In this document: in pieces, positions 7,388 through 15,569 of the stretch | Layout of the letters: every line of letters begins with the position of its first letter | Position numbering within the stretch: the stretch's first letter is position 1 | Assembly: GCF_013166575.1 (NCBI RefSeq) | Contig: NZ_JABKKE010000025.1 | Coordinates: forward strand, 1 to 33,916 | Reading direction: 5' to 3' | Source: Xylanibacter rodentium | GTDB taxonomy: Bacteria > Bacteroidota > Bacteroidia > Bacteroidales > Bacteroidaceae | Length of the DNA: 33,916 bases | Notes under the pieces: model-generated | Database searches by the model: none | What the model saw: the letters and a program-made list of their open reading frames with translations, nothing else | Told to the model about the DNA's origin: nothing | Position numbers and translations under genes: made by a program

Positions 7388-8515
7388 ATGAAACCAATTA
7401 CCGACAACAATACATGCCGTGACGGCTCACGTCCTTACCGCATTTTCGTAATCAATCCCGGAGCAACATCGACCAAACTCGCCCTCTACGAGAACGACCG
7501 TGCCGTGTGGATGTCGGGAGCGCATCATTCCGCTGCCGACCTCGTGCGGTTTCACCGTTCCACCGAGCAGTATGAATATCGCATGGACTTCATACGCCGC
7601 AGGATGCAGGCCGATGGCATCGCTGTCGGTTTCGATGCTGTCATAGGGCGCGGCGGTCTGCTCAGTCCGCTGCCTGGAGGCGTATATCGTGTCGACGAGA
7701 AAATGAAGCGCGACCTGCTTACGGCCGAGATGGACCATGTGTGCAATCTCGGTGCGCTGCTGGCCGACGAACTGGCACAGGAATGCGGCTGCCCTGCGTT
7801 CATTGCCGACCCGGTGGTGGTCGACGAGATGCAGACCGTGGCACGCTATACCGGCATACCCGGGATGATGCGCAAATCGGTGTTCCATGCTCTCAACAGC
7901 AAGGCTATGGCCCGTCAGTATGCCTCCAAGGCCGGACAGCGCTATGAGGATATCAGCGTGATAGTGGCTCATATGGGCGGCGGCATCTCTGTCAGCGCCC
8001 ACCGTCGCGGTATGGTCATCGATGTCAACAACGCTCTTGACGGCGAGGGACCATTCTCTACCGAACGTGCCGGCACGCTGCCTGCCGGACAACTTGTCGA
8101 CCTTTGTTTCAGCGGCAAGTATACCATGAAGCAGATCAAGAAGATGATTCACGGCCACGGAGGTCTGATGGCATATACCGGCACCAACGACATGATAACC
8201 ATAGCACGCCGTGCCGAGGATGGAGACGAGCCGTGCCGCACGGTTCTCGATGCCATGCTTTATACCGTGGCAAAGCAGATAGGGGCCATGCATGTGGCGT
8301 TGCACGGTGAGGAGAAGGCCGTCATCGTCACCGGCGGCATAGCCTACAGCGACTATTGCATGAAGCGGCTAAAGGCGCAGATTGACTTTCTTGCTCCGGT
8401 GGTGGTGATGCCCGGCGAGAACGAGATAAACTCACTGGCCTACAACGCCCTGTGTGTGCTCACGGGCAGGATAGAGCCTAAGGACTATTCGGAGATGTGC
8501 CGTACGGGCCGATGA
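7388..8515 (+). CDS. buk: Butyrate kinase
   Basis: Buk transfers phosphate from butyryl phosphate to ADP, making ATP and the free acid. The 375-residue length is close to the family norm, with an N-terminal extension of about 18 residues before the phosphate-binding FVINPGATSTKLALYEND segment. Other ASKHA acetate/butyrate kinase motifs are DPVVVDEMQTVARYTG, the ALNSKAMARQYA segment, AHMGGGISVSAHRRG (phosphate loop), GPFSTERAGTLP and IVTGGIAYSDY. The ATG at 7388 follows the ptb gene closely. With ptb it forms a substrate-level phosphorylation branch ending fermentation or branched amino acid breakdown. No butyryl-CoA synthesis genes lie nearby. Confidence 0.95.
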   Translation: MKPITDNNTCRDGSRPYRIFVINPGATSTKLALYENDRAVWMSGAHHSAADLVRFHRSTEQYEYRMDFIRRRMQADGIAVGFDAVIGRGGLLSPLPGGVYRVDEKMKRDLLTAEMDHVCNLGALLADELAQECGCPAFIADPVVVDEMQTVARYTGIPGMMRKSVFHALNSKAMARQYASKAGQRYEDISVIVAHMGGGISVSAHRRGMVIDVNNALDGEGPFSTERAGTLPAGQLVDLCFSGKYTMKQIKKMIHGHGGLMAYTGTNDMITIARRAEDGDEPCRTVLDAMLYTVAKQIGAMHVALHGEEKAVIVTGGIAYSDYCMKRLKAQIDFLAPVVVMPGENEINSLAYNALCVLTGRIEPKDYSEMCRTGR

Positions 8516-8532
8516 CCGATAACGACGATGTT

Positions 8533-8570
8533 TCATGACACGTCATGTCATGAGGCTGTGTGTCTTTTTT
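8533..8570 (+). terminator. Possible terminator after buk
   Basis: A perfect eight-base stem, TCATGACA with TGTCATGA (8533-8540 and 8546-8553), has a five-base loop and is followed after 11 bases by TTTTTT at 8565-8570. The gap between stem and T-run is longer than usual. The rest of 8571-8721 shows nothing I can support. Confidence 0.45.
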
Positions 8571-8721
8571 GAGTCGATTATCGTTTTTTTTCCTTTGTTT
8601 TTATGTCACAAAACTGTTGTTTTTACGTATTACAGGTAAACAACGGGGGGACGTCTCTTTGTGTAATACCGTTTGATGAACAGTTAAAAGATTATGAAAA
8701 CAAACCAATAACCAGTCAATT

Positions 8722-9867
8722 ATGAACATACGGAGATTATTTATCATTGCTCTGGCCGTGTGCATGTCTACGGCCTGCAGCAGTTCGCGTAAGGCGGCTA
8801 CAGGCATGGCGTATGCTGACGGCGGATGTAAGGAGAGCGTTTCGGACGACGGTCGGCTTATCAGGCGCACACTTCCGTTGCGCGATTTCAATGAGATAGA
8901 ATGCTACTGGATAACCACGCTCAAGTACAGGCAGTCTTCCGAATATAGCGTTGCCCTTACCACAACGGCGAAAGGACACGAATTGGCAAACGTATACGTC
9001 GATGGCAGCAAACTTTGTCTGAAATGGAAAGGTAGAGTGGAACTGGAAAAGGGGATGGTGATACTGGAAGTGTCATGCCCCAATCCACGGCTCATAGAGT
9101 GTTTCGGCGAGACCGTGGCCGAACTGTCGGATATAGATACCGGCGATTTCATACTTACGGCAGGCAGCATGTCAAGCGTCAGCACCGGCCGCATAAAGGG
9201 CACCGACGTCAAGATAGACAAACACGGCACCGCCAACCTGAGTATGGGAGCGGTCCATGCCTCCGGCAATCTCACTATCAAGGCCGGAGGCATGGGCAAA
9301 CTTACGGCGGCCGATGTCAGCGGCAGTAACGTCTCGATGAACAAATACGGCACTGCCGACCTGTGTGTCGGGCCAGTCCGTGCCTCAGGCGACCTTAGGA
9401 TAGAGGCCGGAGGAATGGGAATAATATCCACGGCCGATATAAACTGCCAAAGCATAAAGATAGACAAGAGCGGAACGGCTAATATAGAATCGGGCAACAT
9501 CACGAGCAGCGGAACGTTCGATATCTCTTGCGGCGGTATGGGTACATTGGTAATGGGTGACACAGAGGCTCCGGCCATACGGCTGACAGCCACCGGCACG
9601 GCCCAGATAAGATCGGGAAAGATGAGCGGCACGACCCTGAGCATAAACCAAGGTGGTATGGGCAATTCGATACTCACATACAAGGGCGACCGGGCGGACA
9701 TTTCCAGCAGCGGAGCGAGGAGTATGAACATCGGAGTGGATTGCAACAAATTGAACGTTGTCCACACCGGCATGTCGGCCATAACGATAACGGGCACGGC
9801 CGACGATGTGAAAATAGAAGGCTCGGGAGCCGCAGCGGTGAACTGCAGCGGTCTGAACAGATATTGA
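8722..9867 (+). CDS. GIN-domain (DUF2807-type) lipoprotein
   Basis: This 381-residue lipoprotein begins with a signal peptide ending in the lipobox STAC at residues 16-19, so Cys19 is the likely lipid anchor. After a short linker comes the start of the head GIN domain (RTLPLRDFNEIECYWI), then a long run of degenerate repeats of about 20 residues with the pattern GGMGxLxxADV alternating with KxGTAxLxxGxV. Such repeats form a right-handed beta-solenoid in the family. It heads a unit with an ECF sigma factor 40 bases downstream and may be an envelope component or signal in that system. The ligand is unknown. The family has been called a putative adhesin, but that label is weak. Confidence 0.88.
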   Translation: MNIRRLFIIALAVCMSTACSSSRKAATGMAYADGGCKESVSDDGRLIRRTLPLRDFNEIECYWITTLKYRQSSEYSVALTTTAKGHELANVYVDGSKLCLKWKGRVELEKGMVILEVSCPNPRLIECFGETVAELSDIDTGDFILTAGSMSSVSTGRIKGTDVKIDKHGTANLSMGAVHASGNLTIKAGGMGKLTAADVSGSNVSMNKYGTADLCVGPVRASGDLRIEAGGMGIISTADINCQSIKIDKSGTANIESGNITSSGTFDISCGGMGTLVMGDTEAPAIRLTATGTAQIRSGKMSGTTLSINQGGMGNSILTYKGDRADISSSGARSMNIGVDCNKLNVVHTGMSAITITGTADDVKIEGSGAAAVNCSGLNRY

Positions 9868-9907
9868 ACCGGACCGGCCTGACGGCAGATACACACAACC
9901 ATTGCCT

Positions 9908-10435
9908 ATGACGGACAGCGAATATATGGAAGAAGCCGCAGTGCTGCGCCCGCGCCTTGTAGGCACGGCATGGCAGTACGTAGGCGACGAAGCTGAAGAT
10001 GTGGTGCAGGACGCCATGATGAAGCTTTGGGACATGCGCTGCAATCTGCACTGTCCGATGGAGCCGATGGCACGTGTCGTTGTCCGTAATATATGCGTCG
10101 ACAGGCTCCGCCGCCGCAATGCCGTGACGGTGGTCCCGCTTGCGGGCGATGAAGGCCTGGCGGCCGTTGCAGACCGTTGCTTTTCTGCCACTGCCGTCTG
10201 TTCCGCTGCCGCCGCCGTTGACGATTCGTGCGAGCGTGTGGACAGGATAATGGCTATCGTCGACCGGCTGCCCGACCGGCAGCGTACCGTGCTCTGCATG
10301 CGGCATTTAGATGGCATGGAGATGGGTGATATTGCCGAACAGACCGGTAGCAGCGAAGAGGCGGTGAGGAAGGCCCTGAGCCGTGCCCGCCAGGCTGTGA
10401 GAGACCGTTACAGACAAATGAGAAACAAGCGATGA
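9908..10435 (+). CDS. ECF-type sigma-70 family RNA polymerase sigma factor
   Basis: This 175-residue sigma factor has region 2 (about residues 12-60, including YVGDEAEDVVQDAMMKLWDM) and region 4 with its helix-turn-helix (about 115-170, LPDRQRTVLCMRHLDGM then IAEQTGSSEEAVRKALSRAR). An Ala-rich linker joins them. The ATG at 9908 is chosen over an in-frame TTG at 9902. Its stop overlaps the next start (ATGA at 10432-10435), so the sigma factor and the membrane protein after it are translationally coupled. That is the usual arrangement of an ECF sigma factor with its regulator. Target promoters cannot be predicted; self-regulation is common for such units. Confidence 0.93.
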   Translation: MTDSEYMEEAAVLRPRLVGTAWQYVGDEAEDVVQDAMMKLWDMRCNLHCPMEPMARVVVRNICVDRLRRRNAVTVVPLAGDEGLAAVADRCFSATAVCSAAAAVDDSCERVDRIMAIVDRLPDRQRTVLCMRHLDGMEMGDIAEQTGSSEEAVRKALSRARQAVRDRYRQMRNKR

Positions 10436-11025
10436 CAATGGAGAAGATGGATGATATAAAGAATGTAAAGATGCTTATGGACCGTTTTTTTGACGGTGCC
10501 ACGTCGATTGACGAAGAACGGCGTCTATACGCATTCTTCGCTTCGGACGATGTTCCGGCCGAACTGGAGGAGTATTGCGAGATGTTTCGCGACTTCGCAC
10601 TGCTGGTTCCACCGGCAACGCCGGCTGCTGCCGGTGGAAATACTGCCGGTGAGGAGCCGGATGGGAGAGGAGAGTGCTGTATGCCGGTCCCTCCGCAGAC
10701 ACGCCGGCGCTTTGCCGTGTTGAGGCGTGTGTCCGTTGCCGCCGCTGCTGTAGTGCTGATAGCCGCCGGAATTTTCATTGCCGAAGACATCCGCTACCGC
10801 AACCGTCTTTCGTCGCTCTACGGCGGCAGCTATATGATTGTCGACGGTCAGCGTACTGACAATCTTAAAAAGATTCTGCCGCATATAGAGAGTACGCTGC
10901 GTATGGTCGAGATACAGGAACACCGTGCCAGTGCCGAAGCTGCTATAACGGCGGCCGAACAGGATGTGCTCGGTGCCATAAGCGATCCAGAAGAGCGCGA
11001 GCGCATCCGCAGGTTGCTTGAGTGA
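10432..11025 (+). CDS. Membrane protein, probable anti-sigma factor
   Basis: This 197-residue protein has a cytoplasmic N-terminal part (residues 1-97) that includes LMDRFFDGATSIDEERRLYAF, a pattern common at the start of Bacteroidetes proteins encoded after ECF sigma genes. One membrane helix follows at about 98-116, then a C-terminal domain of about 80 residues rich in Glu and Arg, perhaps helical. It overlaps the sigma gene by four bases. The topology (sigma-binding inside, sensor outside) and the coupling suggest an anti-sigma factor, but I see no zinc-binding HxxxCxxC motif, so the assignment rests mostly on context. An alternative ATG lies at 10438. Confidence 0.7.
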   Translation: MTMEKMDDIKNVKMLMDRFFDGATSIDEERRLYAFFASDDVPAELEEYCEMFRDFALLVPPATPAAAGGNTAGEEPDGRGECCMPVPPQTRRRFAVLRRVSVAAAAVVLIAAGIFIAEDIRYRNRLSSLYGGSYMIVDGQRTDNLKKILPHIESTLRMVEIQEHRASAEAAITAAEQDVLGAISDPEERERIRRLLE

Positions 11026-11049
11026 TAACGTTTTCTTGATTTTGAGTTT

Positions 11050-11451
11050 ATGAAAAGAATATTGATGCTTTTGGTTGTTGTCGTGTCGGTGCTGTCGCAT
11101 GCGCGCGGCCAGAACACGATAGACAATCGTATGAACATGTTTTCAAACGAGTGTATAGGGGCAAGCACATTCACATCGGTCATAGAGCGAAATCCCGCCA
11201 CGCACAAGGTCAAAAAGGTGGTCAAGGTGCTCAAGACATCGTCTTACAACGCTGCCTCCTTTGTCGGGGTATTCAGGTCTGAGGCCGGTAGCGGCACGTT
11301 CAGCGAGACAGAGGACGGCAACAAGGTGACGATGCTGCTCACGATAGAGAAGAACGATTGTACGCGCATATACATGCTCACGTACGACAAGCGGAAAACT
11401 TCGGTATCCGATGGCAGTGTGACGACGATCGTAAAGTACAGGAAGAGATAA
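11050..11451 (+). CDS. Small secreted protein, possibly DUF5024-like
   Basis: This 133-residue protein has a cleavable signal peptide (MKRILMLLVVVVSVLSHARG, cut near residue 20) and a small, beta-rich mature domain with many Lys, Thr and Val. It starts 24 bases after the anti-sigma-like gene, so it probably ends the same operon. It resembles small periplasmic Bacteroidetes proteins that I recall under DUF5024, but I am not sure of the family. It may be an output or an extra-cytoplasmic partner of the sigma system. Confidence 0.65.
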   Translation: MKRILMLLVVVVSVLSHARGQNTIDNRMNMFSNECIGASTFTSVIERNPATHKVKKVVKVLKTSSYNAASFVGVFRSEAGSGTFSETEDGNKVTMLLTIEKNDCTRIYMLTYDKRKTSVSDGSVTTIVKYRKR

Positions 11452-11526
11452 GGATGTGGCAAACCCAAAGTTCTGATACGCCGGTATTTAAAAATCTTTA
11501 CTTTAACGTATGTTAAGCGACATCGG

Positions 11527-11567
11527 AATCGCGATTTTCGGACAAGGCACCGAAAATCGCGATTTTT
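11527..11567 (+). terminator. Terminator-like hairpin within the left element
   Basis: AATCGCGATTTTCGG (11527-11541) pairs perfectly with 11550-11564 over an eight-base loop and runs into TTTTT. It lies 75 bases past the stop of the sigma operon and could end it. The right copy of the element keeps only part of this pairing. Confidence 0.55.
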
Positions 11568-11633
11568 GTATCAAACGGGGAGCGCTGACAGTCAGCACGT
11601 TATGTAGATGAGGCTTTGTCAAGAAAGCAGAGA

Positions 11634-11704
11634 GGGCCGTTTCGCATTGCAATAAGGCCGTTGTTGCATTGCGACGGCGGCCTTATTGCAATGCGAAACG
11701 GCCC
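11634..11704. repeat. Perfect 27-base-pair hairpin inside the left element
   Basis: Positions 11634-11660 and 11678-11704 are perfect inverted repeats of 27 bases (GGGCCGTTTCGCATTGCAAT AAGGCCG as first arm), with a 17-base loop. In the right element one arm is kept but the other has decayed. Confidence 0.9.
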
Positions 11705-11800
11705 TCGCGGGAGTGTCGGGAGGCCCTTACGGCGAGAAAACAAGGCAAAAAACGTGTGTAAAGGAAGCCGAGAAGGCCTCCCGGCTTTTCTATTTCGGAA

Positions 11801-12054
11801 AAAATAAAATGCGTTTTTTTCAGAATAAAATTTACTTGGCATTCATTGATTCATAAGTCATTCAACAGAATCAATACGTATGATCTGTTTTTGGGGAGGC
11901 TTTGAATGCCTTGCTGTTTCTTTTTGGTGATTTTCATTTTCGTCATCAGTCGTGTGGCTCGTTGCACCCTTTTTTTCTCAAAAGAAAATCCCGCAAAATA
12001 ATTCCGCAAATCATTTTCTTTATCCTGCCGGTGTATAATCTCACTATTTTATTG
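11801..12054. other. Intergenic stretch without a recognised gene
   Basis: This T-rich DNA between the dispersed element and the miaB promoter shows no credible reading frame. At 11855-11874, AAGTCATTCAACAGAATCAA resembles the tail motif of the end repeats (reverse complement of 19-38) at most positions, so it may be a relic of that family. Confidence 0.4.
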
Positions 12055-12063
12055 TACATTTGC
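12055..12063 (+). promoter_or_regulatory. Promoter -7 box of miaB
   Basis: TACATTTGC fits TAnnTTTG and lies 25 bases before the miaB ATG. An upstream TTTG box is not clear. Confidence 0.65.
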
Positions 12064-12088
12064 ACCTTGATTATATAATTAAGACTTT

Positions 12089-13417
12089 ATGAAAAAACTG
12101 TTTATCGAGACCTATGGCTGCCAGATGAATGTTGCGGATTCGGAGGTCGTGGCCTCGGTGATGAAAATGGCAGGATACGATGTCTGCGAGGATATAGCGG
12201 ATGCCGATGCCGTGTTGCTGAACACATGTTCGGTGCGCGACAATGCGGAGCAGAAGATTTATCACCGTCTTGAAGCACTCGACGCCGAACGCCGCAAGGG
12301 CCGCAAGCTGATAGTGGGAGTATTGGGATGTATGGCCGAGAGAGTGCGCGACGAACTGCTCGAGAACCATCATGCCGACCTTGTGGCGGGACCGGACGCT
12401 TATCTTGCACTGCCTGATCTGATAGCACAGGCCGAGGCCGGCCACAAGGCCATCAACATAGAACTTTCGACAACGGAGACATACCGCGATGTGGTGCCTC
12501 AGAGGCTGCACGCAAGCCGTACGGGAGGATTTGTCAGCATCATGCGCGGATGCAACAACTTCTGCCACTACTGCATAGTGCCGTACACCCGCGGGCGGGA
12601 GCGCAGCCGCGACGTAGAGAGCATACTGCGCGAGGTGTGCGATCTGCGCGACCGGGGATACAAGGAGGTGACACTGCTGGGGCAGAATGTCAATTCGTAC
12701 AGGATTCCTGCCGGCTCATCCGAAGGAGACTTGTCCTTCGCAGGTCTGTTGCGTATGGTTGCCCGCACGGTGCCGGAGATGCGTGTACGCTTCACTACAA
12801 GTCATCCCAAGGACATGAGCGACGATACACTCAGAGTGATAGCCGGGGAGCCGAACGTGTGCCGCCATATACATCTGCCCGTACAGAGCGGCAGCAACAG
12901 GATTCTGCAGCTGATGAACCGCAAGTACACACGCGAATGGTATCTCGACCGCGTGGCGGCGATACGGCGTATAGTGCCCGACTGTGCCATCTCGACGGAC
13001 ATGTTTGTGGGCTATCACAGCGAGACCGAGGAAGACCACCGTATGTCGCTGTCGCTGATGAGCGAGGTGGGTTACGATTCGGCCTTCATGTTCAAGTACA
13101 GTGAGCGTCCCGGTACGTACGCGTCGAAACATCTGCCGGACGACGTGCCGGAGGAGGTGAAGATAAGACGGCTCAACGAGATGATACAGTTGCAGACGGA
13201 ACTGTCGGCCGAGGCCAACCGCCGCGACGAGGGCCGCGAGTTTGACGTGCTCGTAGAAGGCTACAGCAAGCGCTCGCGCGAGCAGATGTGCGGACGCACG
13301 GAGCAGAACAAGATGGTGGTGTTTGACAAGGGCGACAGCCGGGTGGGGCAGACAGTGCGTGTGGTTATAACAGGCAGTACAAGCGCCACTCTGTTCGGGA
13401 AAAGACTCGGAATATAA
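12089..13417 (+). CDS. miaB: tRNA-2-methylthio-N6-dimethylallyladenosine synthase
   Basis: MiaB is a radical-SAM methylthiotransferase that adds a methylthio group to i6A37 of tRNAs reading UNN codons. The 442-residue length is typical. The N-terminal domain carries the second-cluster cysteines Cys11 (YGCQMN), Cys47 and Cys81. The radical-SAM motif RGCNNFCHYC places Cys155, Cys159 and Cys162. The segment GQNVNSY, the HLPVQSGS motif and the C-terminal TRAM domain (about residues 380-442) are all present. LNTCSVRDNAEQKI distinguishes MiaB from the related MtaB and RimO families. The next gene (MsbA-type) starts 120 bases later; that gap holds no promoter I can support. Confidence 0.97.
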   Translation: MKKLFIETYGCQMNVADSEVVASVMKMAGYDVCEDIADADAVLLNTCSVRDNAEQKIYHRLEALDAERRKGRKLIVGVLGCMAERVRDELLENHHADLVAGPDAYLALPDLIAQAEAGHKAINIELSTTETYRDVVPQRLHASRTGGFVSIMRGCNNFCHYCIVPYTRGRERSRDVESILREVCDLRDRGYKEVTLLGQNVNSYRIPAGSSEGDLSFAGLLRMVARTVPEMRVRFTTSHPKDMSDDTLRVIAGEPNVCRHIHLPVQSGSNRILQLMNRKYTREWYLDRVAAIRRIVPDCAISTDMFVGYHSETEEDHRMSLSLMSEVGYDSAFMFKYSERPGTYASKHLPDDVPEEVKIRRLNEMIQLQTELSAEANRRDEGREFDVLVEGYSKRSREQMCGRTEQNKMVVFDKGDSRVGQTVRVVITGSTSATLFGKRLGI

Positions 13418-13537
13418 GAATTGAAAGAGAAGGGCGACAGACGTTGTATTCCGCCCGGCCCATTGCCGGTTGCAGGACAACAGTTCCTAAGCGGATACAG
13501 TAAGCGGTAGTTCCTTTTTCAACTAACTCCTTTTAAA

Positions 13538-15391
13538 ATGGTAAAAGACTTTTTGAATATAATGTGGCGTTTTCTGCCGCCTTATAGAAAATATCTGGTA
13601 TTGTCGATAGTGTGCAACATACTGTCGGCGGTCATGAACATTTTTTCGTTTGCGGCATTGATACCCATATTGCAGATACTTTTCAAGGTAGACGAGAACA
13701 GGGTGACAAGCCCGATGGCTTGGGGCGACGGGAGTCTGAAAGACTGGGCCTCCGGCAACTTGAACTATTACGTTTGTCAGATGATAGACAGCTGGGGAGC
13801 GGTGACGGCACTGTTTGCCATCGGGCTGTTCCTCGTTTTCACAACACTGATAAAGACGAGCCTGTATTTCGGTGCCTCGGCATTTATCGTGCCCATACGT
13901 ACGGGAATAGTCCGCGACATACGCAATCTGATATACTTCAAGATAACGGCGCTGCCGCTGAGTTTCTTCACCGACGAACGCAAGGGTGACATCATAGCGC
14001 GCATCACCGGCGACGTGAACGAGGTGGAGACATCGATAATGTCGTCGCTCGACATGCTTTTCAAGAATCCTATCCTCATTGTGAGCTATGTTGTTACGCT
14101 GTTCTTCATCAGTTGGGAGCTGACGCTCTTCACTCTTGCCGTGGTTCCCGCCATGGGATGGTTCATGGGAGTGGTGAGCCGCAAGCTCAAGGCGCAGTCG
14201 CTCAACGTGCAGGCCCTGTGGAGTGACACTATGAGCCAGGTGGAGGAGACGCTCGGCGGACTGCGCATAGTAAAGGCTTTCTGTGCCGAGAAGAAGATGA
14301 ACGAACGTTTCGACCGTATCAACAATCTGCACCGCGACACGCTTAAGCGCATGGTGATAAGGATGCAGCTGGCTCACCCCATGAGCGAGTTTCTCGGCAC
14401 GGTGCTCATAATGATAGTGCTGTGGTTCGGCGGAATACTCGTGCTCAACAAGTCAACCATCTCCGGCCCGACGTTCATCTATTATCTTGTAATCCTTTAC
14501 AGTGTCATTAATCCGCTGAAAGAGTTTTCAAAGGCAAGCTACAACATACCGCGCGGACTGGCTTCGATGGACCGTGTCAACAAGATATTGAATGCCGAGA
14601 ACCCTATACGCGAGAAAGACAATCCGAAGCACATAGACGAGTTCAGGCATACGATAGAGTTCCGTAACGTGTCGTTCGCGTACAACTATAATGCCGAAGA
14701 CCCTTCGCAGACACGCTGGATTCTGCGCAACATCAACCTGACGATAGAGAAGGGAAAGACAGTTGCTCTGGTGGGACAGAGCGGAGGAGGAAAATCGACC
14801 ATGGTAGATCTCATTCCGCGTTACTACGACGTGCAGGAGGGCGAAGTGCTCATAGACGGCATCAACGTGAAGGACCTCGGAATATATGACCTGCGCCAGC
14901 TGATAGGCAACGTCAATCAGGAGGCCATTCTCTTCAACGACTCGTTCCGCAACAACATCGCCTTCGGGGTGGACAACGCCACGCAGGAGCAAATAGACGA
15001 GGCGGCAAGGATAGCGAATGCCTACAACTTCATAATGGAGTCGGAGCACGGATTCGACACCAATATCGGTGACCGCGGCGGACGTCTGTCGGGCGGACAG
15101 CGCCAGCGTGTGAGCATAGCCCGGGCCATACTCAAGAATCCGCCCATTCTGATACTCGACGAGGCGACGTCGGCTCTTGACACCGAGAGCGAGCGGTTGG
15201 TGCAGGAAGCTCTCGAGAGGCTCATGAAGACGCGCACCACCGTTGCCATCGCACATCGTCTGTCAACGATACACAGTGCCGACGAGATATGCGTGATACA
15301 CGAGGGCAGGATTGTGGAGCGTGGCACGCACGAACAACTCATCGCTCTCGACGGATATTACAAAAGGCTTAACGATATGCAGACCATATAG
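13538..15391 (+). CDS. MsbA-type ABC transporter, fused permease and ATPase
   Basis: This 617-residue half-transporter has an N-terminal six-helix membrane domain (about residues 1-340) and a C-terminal ATPase. The ATPase shows Walker A GQSGGGKST at residues 413-421, the signature LSGGQRQR near 517, Walker B ILILDEATSALD near 537 and the switch His in AIAHRLS. It works as a homodimer in the inner membrane. MsbA enzymes flip lipid A-core. The lipid A acyltransferase downstream and the glycan genes beyond support a lipid A/LOS role, but multidrug or other lipid exporters have the same layout. A strong terminator follows at once, so it ends its transcript. Confidence 0.9.
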   Translation: MVKDFLNIMWRFLPPYRKYLVLSIVCNILSAVMNIFSFAALIPILQILFKVDENRVTSPMAWGDGSLKDWASGNLNYYVCQMIDSWGAVTALFAIGLFLVFTTLIKTSLYFGASAFIVPIRTGIVRDIRNLIYFKITALPLSFFTDERKGDIIARITGDVNEVETSIMSSLDMLFKNPILIVSYVVTLFFISWELTLFTLAVVPAMGWFMGVVSRKLKAQSLNVQALWSDTMSQVEETLGGLRIVKAFCAEKKMNERFDRINNLHRDTLKRMVIRMQLAHPMSEFLGTVLIMIVLWFGGILVLNKSTISGPTFIYYLVILYSVINPLKEFSKASYNIPRGLASMDRVNKILNAENPIREKDNPKHIDEFRHTIEFRNVSFAYNYNAEDPSQTRWILRNINLTIEKGKTVALVGQSGGGKSTMVDLIPRYYDVQEGEVLIDGINVKDLGIYDLRQLIGNVNQEAILFNDSFRNNIAFGVDNATQEQIDEAARIANAYNFIMESEHGFDTNIGDRGGRLSGGQRQRVSIARAILKNPPILILDEATSALDTESERLVQEALERLMKTRTTVAIAHRLSTIHSADEICVIHEGRIVERGTHEQLIALDGYYKRLNDMQTI

Positions 15392-15424
15392 GCCATACGG
15401 AACTGTTTTAATGATTGGATAAGG

Positions 15425-15471
15425 AAATATTGCAATCTTTTGATTTAATCGGAAGATTGCAATATTTTTTT
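15425..15471 (+). terminator. Intrinsic terminator after the MsbA-type gene
   Basis: A 15-base perfect stem (AAATATTGCAATCTT at 15425-15439 with 15453-15467, 13-base loop) runs directly into a run of eight T (15464-15471). This is a clear rho-independent terminator. Confidence 0.9.
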
Positions 15472-15472
15472 G

Positions 15473-15504
15473 TTGTATGTCTCAAAAGGTTTCCGTATCT
15501 TTGC
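15473..15504 (+). promoter_or_regulatory. Promoter of the lpxL-type gene
   Basis: A TTG at 15473-15475, a 20-base spacer and TATCTTTGC at 15496-15504 give a good Bacteroidetes vegetative promoter just after the terminator. The leader is about 60 bases. Confidence 0.75.
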
Positions 15505-15569
15505 ATATTATACTGTAAAACCATATGCAGTAAAAACAGTAAGATTATGAATTTTATAACGGTCAGGGA

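Larger units (their letters stand above)
11495..11800 (+). repeat. Dispersed intergenic element, left copy
   Basis: The reverse complement of this block recurs at 33310-33629. Shared parts, in order, are TCTTTACTTTAAC.TATGTTAAGCGACA at the left edge with a near-palindrome at 11503-11516; a variable middle with GACAAGGC and CCGAAAA pieces; GTCAA(G/T)AAAGCAGAGAGG; and a 56-base identical stretch (11678-11733). The right edge is AACGTGTGT...GGCTTTTCTA. Reading frames across it give peptides that mirror each other on both strands and look like by-products. No transposase or terminal target duplication is visible to me. Confidence 0.85.

Noticed and set aside
11600..11842. Overlapping short frames on both strands (RGPFRIAIRPLLHC-type peptides), also at 33309-33614
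   Set aside because: They mirror each other across the palindrome of the dispersed element, have no ribosome site and change with the repeat; treated as by-products.
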